From Limnomonas spitsbergensis (Eukaryota; Chlorophyta; Chlorophyceae; Chlamydomonadales): a stretch of 64,000 bases of DNA. Position numbers and translations under genes: made by a program. A model generated the notes under the pieces. That model saw only the letters and a program-made list of their open reading frames with translations. It did no database searches and was not told where the DNA came from. Positions 28,401 through 38,546 of this stretch are shown here, piece after piece. Location: contig JAYJMM010000039.1 of the NCBI GenBank assembly GCA_037349105.1, forward strand, positions 5,672,501-5,736,500. The letters are read 5' to 3'. Positions within the stretch are counted from its first letter, which is position 1. Each line of letters begins with the position of its first letter.

Positions 28401-29560
28401 AGCCACCACGGCGCCCTGAAAGCGTCGGCCGCGAGAAACATTTAGAGCAAAAAGCCCCCAAACGCCTTCTCATAATTCTTCCGAACTGGAACTGCACTCC
28501 TGATATATCATTTATGTCAACACAAGCATAGCATTGGTTCTTCTGGATAGACTTGGACACCTGCAAGTTGGCTTCAGCCACCGCGGCGCCCTCAAAGCGG
28601 GCTGAGAGGATAATTCGGAGCGAAAAAGCCTTTAACACCGTCTCATAATTCTTCCAAACTGGAACAGCAACCCTAAGGTATGTTAGCAAAGGCATAGCAT
28701 TCGTTTCTGAAGGAATTTGGACACCTGCAAGTTGACCTCAGCCAATGCGGCGCCCTGAAAGCGGGCCAAGAGGGCCATTTAGAGCAAACAAACCCAAAAC
28801 AACTTCTCAGAATTCAACCAAACTGGAACAACACTCCTGATATACGTCAACAAAGGCATCGCATTGGTGTTCTGGAGGAATTAGGACACCTGCAAGTAGG
28901 CCTCAGCCACCGCGGCGCCCTGAAAGCGGGGCCGAGAGGGCCATTGAGAGCTAAGTAGCCCCAAAACAACTTCTCAGAATTCAACCAAACTGGAACAGCA
29001 CTCCTGATATATGTCAACAAATGCATCGCATTGGTGTTCTGGAGGAATTAGGACACCTGCAAGTAGGCCTAAGCCACCGCGGCGCCCTTAAAGCGGGGCC
29101 GAGAGGGCCATTGAGAGCGAAAAAAACCCAAAACGCCTTCTCAGAAATCAACCAAACTGGATCAGCAGTCCTAAAATATGTCAACAAAGGCATAGCATTA
29201 GTTTCTGGAGGAATTTGGACACCACAAAGTAGGCCTCAGCTACCGTGGCAGTGCGGCACCCTTAAAGCGGGGGCCGAGAGGCCCATTGAAAGCAAAACGG
29301 CATCCCCAAAACGCCTCCTCAGATTTTAACCAAACTGGAACAGCAGTTCTAATATCTGTCTGCTTCGTCTGCCACAGTGGTTTTCCTAAGGATTTAGGAC
29401 ACCAGCAAGTAGGCCGCGGCTACCAGTGCAGTCTTTGAAGGGGGGCCGAGGGGGCCATTGAGAGCCAAACGGTCACGCAATCTTGAACTGTGTCAACGAA
29501 GTCACAGGTGTATGAGGGAATCAAGACCCCTGCGAGTTGGCCTCAGCTACACAAGCAGCC
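28380..29560. repeat. ~165-bp tandem repeat, about seven copies
   Basis: Each unit contains ACACCTGCAAGT(T/A)GGCCTCAGC, GCGCCCTGAAAGCGGG, GCCGAGAGGGCCATT and AACCAAACTGGAACAGCA. The length and array form are satellite-like. No gene. Confidence 0.85.
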
Positions 29561-30270
29561 ACCGGGAAGGCGTTGCACATACGGGAGGGCACAATGCATG
29601 AGGACGGGAGCTGCCACCCACAGCAGAAAGCTGTAGGGCGATGCAATCAATGACACGGCGGCAATGGTGCTCGACATACGGGGGGCATTGAGCATCAGGG
29701 CAGTGCGCAGCAACGACAAGCACGGTGCACAACAAGCGCCCCACATATACAAGCGGGTTGCAGAGGATGCGGGTGGGCACTACGACAACCACCGGCAGGG
29801 ACTTAGGTAGCTGTGCATGCGAGCGGATTATAGAGCATGCGGGTGGGACACTGCAACCACCAGCATGGCGTTGCACACGGGGCAGGCGCTTTGCATGCAA
29901 GTTGGGCACTGCAGCCAAGACCAGGGCGTTACGCCCTCGGGCGCCCGCCGGGCGGGCGCTGTGCATAAGGTAAGGTGGCGCTTTTCAGCCTGGTGAGGTG
30001 CTCCACACACTGGCAAGGCATGGTGCTGTGACTGTTGGGGTGTTGTGCATGCGGCCATGCACTCACCTGCAGAATAGAGCAAGACAGCATCAACCAGCAA
30101 GGCGTTGTGTACGCGGCAAGATGTCGGTAAACATTAGATCATACGAATGTTGCACTGTCTCGGTCTCAGTTGCAGCGAAAACTCGAAGTGATAGTTCCCT
30201 CTCTGGTTCCCTCAAGAAATCCTCAGATGCAGAATCAGGTACGGAATCGTCTAATATTTGCGAGATGGTT
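29560..30270. other. Degenerate repeats, no gene recognised
   Basis: Loose repeats of GCGTTGCACACGGGG and TGCATGCGAG-like motifs to about 30120, then ~150 bp of single-copy-looking DNA. A plus-strand frame at 30121-30273 is serine-rich but lacks other support. Confidence 0.4.
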
Positions 30271-30485
30271 TGAGGTGCTTGTATGTAATAAGCATGAAGG
30301 GCTGGCGTATATATGGCATCGATCCTAAAGCAAGCTGCGCGAAGCGCAGTAATTCATGGGCTGGCTGTCCTACACCCTAAGCGCACCGTATGCGTATGAC
30401 GTTGGGCGATCTCTAATGTGGTTGAAAGAAATCTGGAATACGTACGGTATTAGAGTTTGAGTGACAGACTTATCTGCGCTGTGCG
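30270..30485 (+). repeat. Dispersed repeat R, copy 1
   Basis: Matches 33085-33290: TTTGAGGTGCTT, TATATATGGCATCG, AAGCTGCGCGAAGCGCAG (self-complementary GCTGCGCGAAGCGCAG) and CGTACGGTATTAGAG. Probably part of an unclassified mobile element. Confidence 0.75.
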
Positions 30486-30638
30486 TTGCAACATTCGCCC
30501 TAAGCGGTACATTTTTACGTCCTTGTGTCCGTACCGCGGTGTCTGCACCTTAAAGGAGCCGATCAACCATACATAGATATAGGCTAAGAAAACAGTCACA
30601 AGCGGAGCTTGCATTGTTCACGCGTGCCCCACTCGCGC
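30478..30638 (+). repeat. 165-bp dispersed segment, copy 1
   Basis: Nearly the same sequence stands at 38338-38503, where it ends about 45 bp before the ATG of the secreted-protein gene. Here it ends at the 18-bp minisatellite. It includes TTAAAGGAGCCGATCAACCA and GAGCTTGCATTGTTCACGCG. Confidence 0.85.
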
Positions 30639-30641
30639 ATG

Positions 30642-31870
30642 GGAAGCAAGGCCGCCATGGGCAGCATGGCCTGCATGGACAGCAAGGCCTGCATGGACAG
30701 CAAGGCCTGCATGGAAAGCAAGACATGCATGGGCAGCAAGGACTGCATGGGCAGCAAGGTCTGCATGGGCAGCTAGGCATTCATGGGAAGCAAGGCCTGC
30801 ATGGGCAGTGCGGCCAGCATGGGAAGCAATGCCTACATGGGCAGCTAGGCCTGCATGTGCCGTGTGACATGCATGGGCAGCAAGGCATGCATAAGAAGCA
30901 AGGCTTTCATGGGCAGCAAAGCATGCATGGACAGAAAGGCCCGTATGGGCAACATGACATACATGTGCAGCAAGGCATGCATGGGAAGCATGGCATGTAT
31001 GGGCAGCAAGGCATGCATGCGAAGCAATGCCTGCATGGGAAGCCAGGCCTTCATGAGAAGGAAGGTCTGTATGGGAAGCAAGGCCTGCATAAGCAGCACG
31101 GCTGGCAGGGGTAGGAATGCCTACATGTGCAGCAAGGCATGCATGGGAAGCAAGGCCTGCATGGGTGGCAAGGCCTGCTTGCTGGGAAGCAAGGCATGTA
31201 TGGGCAACTAGGCCTGCATGGAAGGAGGGCATGCATTGGCAGCAAGGCCTGCAGAGGTAGCAAGGCATGCATGGGTAGCAAGGCCGGCATGGGCAGTAAG
31301 GCATGCATGGACAGCCAGACATGCATGGGAAGCAAGGCCTACATGGGCAGCAAGGCCTGCATGGGAAGCAAGGCTTGCACGGATAGTGAGGCATGCATGG
31401 GCAGCAAAGCATGCATGGACTGCAAGGCATGCATTGGAAGCAATGCGTGCATGGGTAGCAAGGCATGTATGGGCAGCAAGGCCTCCATGGGAAGCAAAGC
31501 TTGTGGGGACACCTATGCAGGCATGGTACGCAAGGCATGCATCGGAAGCGATGCCTGCATGGGTAGCAAGGCATGTATGGGAAGCAAGTCCCGCATGGGC
31601 AGCAAGGCATGCATGGGAAGCAAGGCCTGCTTGGGCAATGAGGCCTGCATGGAAAGCAAGGCCTGCATGGAAAACAAGGCCTGTTTGGGAAGGGAGGCAT
31701 GCATGGGCAGCAAGGCATGCAGGGAAAGCAAGGCATGCATGGACTGCAAGGACTGCATGGGCAGAGAGGCATGCATGGGCAGTGACTCAGTGAGGCATGC
31801 ATGGATAGCAAGGCCGGCATGGGGAGTGAGGCAGGCATGGGAAACAAGGCATGCATGGGGACTTTGGCAT
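30642..31870. repeat. 18-bp minisatellite, about 68 copies
   Basis: The unit is ATGGGCAGCAAGGC(A/C)TGC. Because 18 is a multiple of three and the unit has no stops, several frames stay open on both strands (for example M-G-S-K-A-C on plus and C-rich frames on minus). Variation is mainly substitution. A translated product cannot be excluded but nothing supports one. Confidence 0.9.
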
Positions 31871-31894
31871 GCTTGGGTCTTTAGAACATGCGAT

Positions 31895-32831
31895 CATGTT
31901 CTCGCCCCTCAAGCATGGCTAAGTACATGTTGTTCGAAGGGGAGGTCGGGTTTTCCGCTTCACGCACCTACCCTTCGGGGTCGCTCCATCGTGCTTCTTC
32001 AACACCGAAATAAAACAGCGGGCCTTCCATATCCCATTGGACAAGAGCCAGCAGTAGTTGGAGTGGTTGGTCAGAGGTCTGGGGGGCAGGGAGAGCGTCT
32101 CCGACTGGGACATCGCCAGGGTTGGTGGCAAGGTCATGGCGTTGAGCCCTGCCCTGGAGATGGCCCCGCTGATGGCAAGGGGTATGATGAAAGCCATGTA
32201 GGGCAAGCTCAGGTGGGATGAGCTGTACCCCTCGCCGGCGGCGTTGCAAGCGGACTTTGGGCTGCTGGTGGAGCTCATGCATCGATTAGCGGCCACCGGC
32301 AAGCCATAGGAGCGGCGGGTGCATGTGGTTAGGGGGGTGTGAAACCCTTCGAGGTCAGCCTTAGAATCGTTCACACCGGATGGCGAACTCCATGCCCACA
32401 TAGTCGTACCGTTCACGAGGAAGGAGAGGGAGGCGGTGGTACGGGGGGAGTGGTAAAGCACGGGCCGCAAGCTCAACGTGCTCCTCAATGTATTGGACAC
32501 CTTGGAAGACAGCCGGACTGCTCTTGTACTGTACTGATGGCAAGCCCGGCATGTAGGGGCTGATGGGCATGAAGGGGAGCGCCACACCTTCCCTAACACC
32601 CGGGCGGTGCGGCTGCTATGTGCCGAGCTAGACACCGAGTTGGTGGAGTGGCGGCCTAGGGACCACCATGACGTCCATGAGCAGCAGCAAGCCGATGACC
32701 TCACCAACTTGGGGGACAACAATGATTGGGGCTTGCACCACGAGGTGTACGAGCGGCTGATGAGATACCCGTGCTTGGGATCACGGGTGCCGACGCGGGA
32801 TGTGTTCGCGCCTCCGACTCAAGGTTCATGA
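31895..32831 (+). pseudogene. DIRS-like reverse transcriptase/RNase H remnant
   Basis: Read across frames, the plus strand shows an RT-like segment with FRFTHLPFGVAPSCFF (the LPFG motif), then a linker with VGGKVMALSPALEMAPLMAR, like the RT-RNase H connection of DIRS-type elements. An end segment follows (32607-32831) with DDLTNLGDNNDWGLHHEVYE and PTRDVFAPP, as after the RNase H domain. Stops and frameshifts are present and the YxDD palm segment is missing, so it is inactive. Assignment to DIRS rests on these motifs. Confidence 0.6.
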
Positions 32832-33084
32832 CTCGAGGGTCATGGCTTACTACGTGCTATGGGATTAGGGGTTTATGAGAGCTTGCGGCGGCCTATGGGA
32901 CACGCCTCTAGTGTGGTGGGAGGCTGGCCTTGGGGGCCAGTGTGGTGGGGGTCTGAGAGTCGGGCTGAGCTAGTAAGGCGAGGCCCGAAGGCGAATGCTT
33001 CCTACCAAGCAATACTTAATTCTAGTAAGGTCACTCTTACGACGGTACTTATCTGAGTAGAGAATACCGAGGTACGGTACATGC
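32832..33084. other. Short spacer downstream of the RT remnant
   Basis: No gene recognised; G-rich with GTGGTGGGAGGCTGG-type motifs. Confidence 0.4.
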
Positions 33085-33396
33085 GTTTGAGGTGCTTATA
33101 TTTAACAAATATGAAAGGCTGGTGTATATATGGCATCGTTCTTATAGTAAGCTGCGCGAAGCGCAGCAATTCTTGGGCTGACTGTCTTATACCCTAAGCG
33201 TATGGCGTTGGGCGATCTCTAATGTGCTTGAAAGAAATCTGGTATACGTACGGTATTAGAGTGACAGACTTATCTGTGTCTAGAGCTCTCCATAGATGCA
33301 GCGCTCCATACAGGAAACCGACTTATGGACACACTTCGGAAGTGCTGAGTCGGGTGCAAACAACGGTTCGGAAGTGCCAAGGCCACTTTCGTAAGC
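33085..33396 (+). repeat. Dispersed repeat R, copy 2, with palindromic extension
   Basis: 33085-33290 matches copy 1. Its extension to 33396 matches, inverted, 37190-37313, including ACACTTCGGAAGTGC and GGTTCGGAAGTGCCAAGGCCA. CACTTCGGAAGTG is itself palindromic. Relative to the inverted copy there is an ~80-bp insertion. Confidence 0.75.
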
Positions 33397-33816
33397 CACC
33401 CAGGTATTATCAGGGCGTGCCCAAAGAGTTTATTCTCCTGCCTCAATCCTAAGCATCTGGGTATGGTATGCATTTTAATATGTTTAACTGTGCCCATCTC
33501 GTGGCATTTGGTGTGCTGGTTTTGGTGAATATGGTGGAAAATAGGAAGGATTGCGCTATCGACAGATGCTCGGACGATCGCGACAGCACTGGAGGAGCCC
33601 CACAGGCAGGTTTTATAACGCAGGGCCACAAGAATTATGATGGCCCTTCAGAGTCACGCGGTGCAGGGTCAGATACTGACACCCGGGCCCTGGGCCTGGC
33701 AGCTGAGGCAAGGGAACTAATGCCCTCTGGCCTTGGGTTGGGATCATGCCTTACTTCAGATTTGCAATTGCCCCTGAAACTGGAGCTGGAAACATAGGTG
33801 GCCCTGTCTGCTTTGC
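33397..33816. other. Single-copy-looking DNA, no gene recognised
   Basis: A plus-strand frame of 109 codons (33468-33797) has no recognisable domain and no splice support. Confidence 0.35.
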
Positions 33817-34746
33817 ATGCTCGGTGCCCTACCCATGTGCAAAATGCGCTTCACCAGTTCACCCTGCCCTCATGCACGTCACCCCTTCCAAATGAGCAGT
33901 GCCTGCCCATATGCGCTGCACCCTATTCTCATGAAAATCGCCCGCCCATATGCGCTGCCCCCAACCCTGATGCTCATCGCCTCATCTACGGTATTTGAAC
34001 AGTGCCCACCCATATGCGCTGCACCCTACCCTCATGCGCATCAGCCTGTCCATATGTGTAGCACCCGCCCACTTGCGTTGCAAACACTATCCTCATGCGT
34101 ATCCCTCCAGCCGTATGATTAGCGCCGCCGCCCGTCCATGTGCGCTGCACACTATCCTCATGCGTAAGAGCCTGCCCATATGCGCTGCCCCCAACCCTCA
34201 TGCGCATCACTCCAGCCATATGAGCAGCGCCCGCCCATGTTCTCTGCACACTATCCTCATGCGTAGGAGCCCGCCCATAAGAGCAGCGCCGCCCATTTGC
34301 GCTGCCCCCAACCTTCATGCGTATCACTCCAGCCATATGAGCAGCGCCCGCCCATGTGCGCTACACACTATCCTCATGTGTTAGAGCCCGCCTGTAAGAG
34401 TAGCGCCCGCCCGCTTGCGCTGCACCCTACCCTCATGCGCAACAGCCCGCCCATAAACACTGCCCCCGACCCTCGTGCGCATGGTCCCGTTTCTATGAGC
34501 AGCGCCCACCAATATGCGCATCACTACAGCCATACGCACAGCGCCCGTCCATTTGCGTTGCACCTTGCCCTCATGCGCATCACTCCACTCCAGCCATATG
34601 AGCAGCACCCGCCAATATGTGCCGCACCCTGCCCTCATGCGCATCACCACGTCCATAAGAGCAGAGCCCAACCATTTGCGCGGCACCCTGCCCTCATGCG
34701 CATCACCAAGTCCATACGAGCAGCGCCCGCCCATACATGCTGTTAA
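33817..34746. repeat. Degenerate 40-60-bp minisatellite
   Basis: Units with GCCCGCCCATATGCGCTGCA and CCTCATGCGCATCA, alternating with CTCCAGCCATATGAGCAGCG. Open frames on both strands follow from the repeat. Confidence 0.8.
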
Positions 34747-34759
34747 GAGCAGTGCTATT

Positions 34760-35400
34760 CAGCTGGTAGCGGGACAGCCGGTAGTGGGACAGCTGGTAGT
34801 GAGGCAGCTGGTAGTGGGACAGCTGGTAGTGGGACAGCTGGTAGCGAGACAGCTGGTAGTGGGACAGCTGGTAGTGGGACAGCTGGTAGTGAGGCAGCTG
34901 GTAGTGGGACAGCTGGTAGTGGGACAGGTGGTAGCGGGACAGCTGGTAGCGGGACAGCTGTTAGCGGGACAGGTGGTAGTGGGACAGGTGGTAGTGGGAC
35001 AGGTGGTAGCGGGACAGCTGGTAGCGGGACAGCTGGTAGTGAGACAGGTGGTAGCGAGACAGCTGTTAGCGGGACCGGTGGTAGCGGGACAGGTGGTAGT
35101 GGGACAGGTGGTAGTGGGACAGGTGGTAGCGGGACAGCTGTTAGCGGGACAGCTGGTAGTGAGACAGGTGGTAGCGAGACAGCTGTTAGCGGGACAGCTG
35201 GTAGTGAGACAGCTGGTAGCGAGACAGCTGGTAGTGGGACACGTGGTAGTGGGACAGGTGGTAGTGGGACAGCTGGTAGTGGGACACGTGGTAGTGGGAC
35301 AACTAGTAGTGGGACACGTGGTAGTGGGACAGGTGGTAGCGGGACAGCTGGTAGTGGGATAGGTGGTAGTGGGATAGGTGGTAGTGGGACAGCTGGTAGC
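34760..35400. repeat. 15-bp minisatellite, about 43 copies
   Basis: Unit GGGACAGCTGGTAGT with variants (AGGTGG, GAGACAG, GGTAGC). On the minus strand it begins about 40 bp after a donor-like GTAAGC at 35442, the same arrangement as the other intron arrays. Confidence 0.9.
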
Positions 35401-35442
35401 GAGCCGTCTTGTGGATCAACATGTCAGGGATAGGAAGCTTAC

Positions 35443-36492
35443 GCTGCATGGGGAGTGGCTGCCTGGCCAATAAGGGACATGCTGAAGCAGAGCAATGTTG
35501 TTGGCGCATATGAGCTTTATCATAGCATTATACAGATGTATGAACTTGCTGAATCAGTCTTACGGCCACAGTCAAGCTCTGGCGCAGTGCATAGCCCTGA
35601 CCAGCACGTTAATTAATTCACAACGCTCACCTAGGTTAATGGACCCTTAATATCTGGCGCAGCACATGGCACATGCCAGCAGTTGAATCAATTCACAGCA
35701 CTTACCCTGGTTTTACATGGGTGGCTTCAATACCCAGAGGTTGAGGGAGCGAACCCGCCACACGATCTTCTCGCTCACTGCGCCTAGAACGCCGGGTTCC
35801 ATGTTCCTACCCCCTCACATACGAGGGTGGCATGGCTGCACCATGGCACCCAGGCTGTGCACGATAGGTGGATTTGAGCCTAGTCATTCCCTACCAGCCC
35901 CACCCAGCCGAGCGTTCAGCAAGGCTCAGCAGGTATGCACCGTACTAAACTTACCTGAGTTTATATCCAGGTTGAGACGAGGTAATGGGGGATCTTTAAT
36001 CTTCGAATATCATCCAGCAGTTGGATTGCCTTGCCAGATCAGTCTCATGTCCGCAGTCTAAGCTGTAGCACAGTACACGGCATAGGCCAGCAGTTGAATC
36101 AATTCATAGTGCTCACGTTGGATTGGTTTATGTCTAGGTTGAGACGAGGTGCCTTACGTACCCGGATACGGTAGCATTCTGTAGCTGAATTAACTTACTT
36201 TCCAATTCCTGTGAATGTCAGTTGTCCAACTACCGATACTCATTTGCATTTTTGATCTTTGAAACATGCTGGGAATTTCCTCTTCGTGTCGTGCTGGCTG
36301 CTTGCGCATCAATGGTTGTTGGTTCTCTGAGGTGTCCAGCTCCCACTCCTTTGCAACCACTGTGGGAGGAACGAGAAGCACACCTCTGCCAAAAGCCTGC
36401 TGGAATTTCTTCACGACCCCATCTGCTGCATATAGGCTGACCACACAATTCACTGGAGGAGTGGCCAGCATTCTTGTTATGTCAAGAAACAT
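35443..36492 (-). CDS. Possible exons of an unidentified minus-strand gene
   Basis: The best-supported exon is 36492-36199: an acceptor CTGCCTAG, 98 in-frame codons, then AAA-GTAAGT, a perfect donor followed by TAA. It encodes a mixed segment including NCVVSLYAADGVVKKFQQAF. A 39-nt candidate exon in the same phase lies at 35481-35443 (acceptor CTGCTTCAG, donor AGC-GTAAGC). Upstream, an open stretch at about 37130-36910 looks coding but its donor phase does not match directly. No family is recognised. Confidence 0.4.
35560..36180. repeat. Partly repeated spacer in the candidate intron
   Basis: A ~60-bp sequence with CATGCCAGCAGTTGAATCAATTCA recurs (about 35665 and 36085), followed by GGTTGAGACGAGGT at about 35970 and 36135. 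This is compatible with a long intron between the two candidate exons. Confidence 0.5.
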
Positions 36493-36529
36493 CTAGGCAG
36501 TGACTTTTTTATAGGCACATGTTGTTGTG

Positions 36530-36890
36530 GGTTCTGACACACCAGCTGCTACATGGGTCCACCCAATGGGCATGTACCCAGCTTCTGCATGGGTCTACCC
36601 AAGGGGCCTGGGGTCCACTGCTGCCTGAGTCTACCCAAGGTGCCTGGAGCCAGCCAGCTGCTGCAAGGAGCTAACCAAGGAGCCTAGATCCAGGTGCTGT
36701 CCTTGTCCACCCAATGGGCATGGAGCCAGCTGCTGCATGGGTCCACCCACGGTGGCTGCTGGAGCCAGATGATGCATCAGGCCACCCAAAGGGTTTGGAG
36801 CCAGCTGCTTCTCGAGCCCATCCAAGGGGCCCGTAGCCAGCTGCTGCCTGAGTCCACCCAAGTTGTCGGCCTCATAATTTACGCTCATGA
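36530..36890. repeat. ~48-bp tandem repeat
   Basis: Seven or eight units with GGAGCCAGCTGCTGCATGGG and TCCACCCAA(T/G)GGG. The minus strand is open through it (G-G-L-x3-Q-L-A-P units), so it could be coding repeat or intron. Confidence 0.75.
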
Positions 36891-37189
36891 GCACAAGCGC
36901 CTATCGCCTAGCTACGTGCTCCCTCTTCTGCTCTGTCGCTGATGCCAACAAGCCTGTGGGAGACTCCGTTCACAGCACGAACGGCTTTCGACATGGCCTG
37001 ATTGGCCGGAATGGACAGTGTTCCTGGGCTGTGTTTGTCTGTGAGCATTTTCTGTACCAGCTTCTTCGCCTGAGTCGCTACACATTTATGAAGGTGATTA
37101 ATTATAGAGTTTACAGGTACATCGCATGAGAGAAGGAAGAAGCTGGAGGGGGGTTTGAAACAGGGTTTTAGCCACACTTTAACAAACAG

Positions 37190-37313
37190 GCAGGCACTTT
37201 CGAACGTGGCCTTGGCACTTCCGAACCCTCATCTTGCCTTCAAGTCGCACTTCCGAAGTGTGTCTATAAGTGCCTTTCCTGACTCCAACGTCATACATAC
37301 GCTTAGGGTATAG
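37190..37313 (-). repeat. Dispersed repeat R, inverted copy
   Basis: On the minus strand this aligns with 33187-33396 in two blocks. It directly abuts the truncated end of the tyrosine-recombinase remnant, so the remnant and this repeat may belong to one element or share a breakpoint. Confidence 0.7.
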
Positions 37314-38010
37314 GTCCCACGGCGGCCGAGGCTCTCAAAGAGCGTGGACAAGTGGCTGAAGCAGCAGGAAACCCCCTTGGGGGGACGCCACAAGCTCCTC
37401 ACGGCCGGGCTCGCGGCTGCCGGCATGGGCCGTGATGTAGTGGCTCTGCATGAACACCAACAACTCATGGGGACGGGCTGTGTGAAGGGTGTTGGGGTAC
37501 CCGGCATGAAGGGGTAGCGCGCCCAACCAGGTGGAGAGTTCTTCACCCACGGTGAGACGGCGGGCAACAGTGGTTGCCACATTGCTGTGGCTGATCACGG
37601 TGGCAGCTTGTTCCAGAGCCGAGGTGTATAGATCATGGGCGGACGAGGGCGCCAGGGAGGGCCGAGTGAGAAGGGAACGTTGCCCGGAGCGAGCTGCGAG
37701 CTGCGCTAGCACAACGTCACCAAGGAAGTGTTGGAAAGGGGGCGCGGGCGGCGCGCGGGACGAGAGCCCCAGGCAGTGTCCCGGAGGAGAGGACCGGCGA
37801 AGGTGTGGGCCGTCAAAGCCGGAACCCTGGGCCCGACAGGGCAAGTTACCCTGCACATAAAAAGAGTTTGGGGCGATTGGACGGTCAGGAATGAAACGAG
37901 CAGTGACTCTATTGAAGATGTAAGATTGTCCGTAGTTACGGGCAAAAGAGGAAGCAAGCGTGACCGATTGTCCGTAGTTACGGGCAAAAGAGGAAGCAAG
38001 CGTGACCATT
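37313..38010 (-). pseudogene. Tyrosine-recombinase-like N-terminal remnant, frameshifted
   Basis: A minus-strand frame (38009-37335) contains LPLHAGYPNTLHTARPHELL and FMQSHYITAHAGS, then ELVASP; a second frame continues with SHLSTLFESLGRRG. This order (an FL/FM segment, ASPxGV, LS-x-LF-x-x-LGR) resembles the N-terminal, core-binding part of tyrosine recombinases of DIRS or Crypton elements in algae. The catalytic R-H-R-Y part is absent. A 42-bp tandem duplication (37924-37965 and 37966-38007) repeats its N-terminal coding sequence. The assignment is from pattern memory and should be treated as tentative. Confidence 0.45.
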
Positions 38011-38337
38011 TACTGTACACGGAGGTAGCTACCTCGGGCCTCGGCAAGCGCGGGAAGACATGTTTGTCCAAAAGTAGGCCGTCAGAACGCGACGGCGGAC
38101 GACTCAGATCAAGGACAAATCCTGCGCGCGAGTTTGGGGGGTCTTAGAGGGCTGCACTTAGGAAGGCTTAATGAGCTAACCTAAGGGCAAAGCTTATCAT
38201 CCAATCCATACACAATTCCAGTATGGTCACACAAGGTACTGGCAGTTATGCGTGAAGTCGGCATTTACTAATAGCTATACATTTTGGCACTACACTTTGA
38301 CATTACGTTTGAACTGGCAGGACATATTCTTAAATGC
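38011..38337. other. Spacer, no gene recognised
   Basis: About 330 bp between the recombinase remnant and the 165-bp segment; no exon or repeat signature was identified. Confidence 0.4.
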
Positions 38338-38546
38338 AGCGCTGTGTGTTGCAACATTCGCCCTAAGCGGTACATGTTTACGTCCTTGTGTCCGTACCGC
38401 GGTGTCTGCATCTTAAAGGAGCCGATCAACCATACATAGGTATAGGCTTAGATAACAGTCACAATCGGAGCTTGCATTGTTCACGCGTGCCCCACTCGCG
38501 CAGTTCCCCCCTATATTCTGTCTAGCTGCCCGCTGACGCACCACTG
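38338..38546 (+). promoter_or_regulatory. 165-bp dispersed segment and putative 5' region of the secreted-protein gene
   Basis: 38338-38503 is the second copy of the segment at 30478-30638. It is followed by CCCCCTATATTCTG (TATATT at about 38512-38517), about 30 bp before the ATG. Either the gene took its promoter or 5' UTR from a dispersed element, or the segment was copied from the gene. Promoter activity is inferred from position only. Confidence 0.4.

Noticed and set aside
31919..32722. 267-codon minus-strand frame opposite the RT remnant
   Set aside because: The plus strand reads as RT/RNase H motifs across frames, while the minus product is serine-rich and motif-free, so it is a shadow.
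34514..35362. 282-codon frame with V-V-G-Q-L repeats
   Set aside because: Produced by the stop-free 15-bp minisatellite unit; the upstream part is a different minisatellite.
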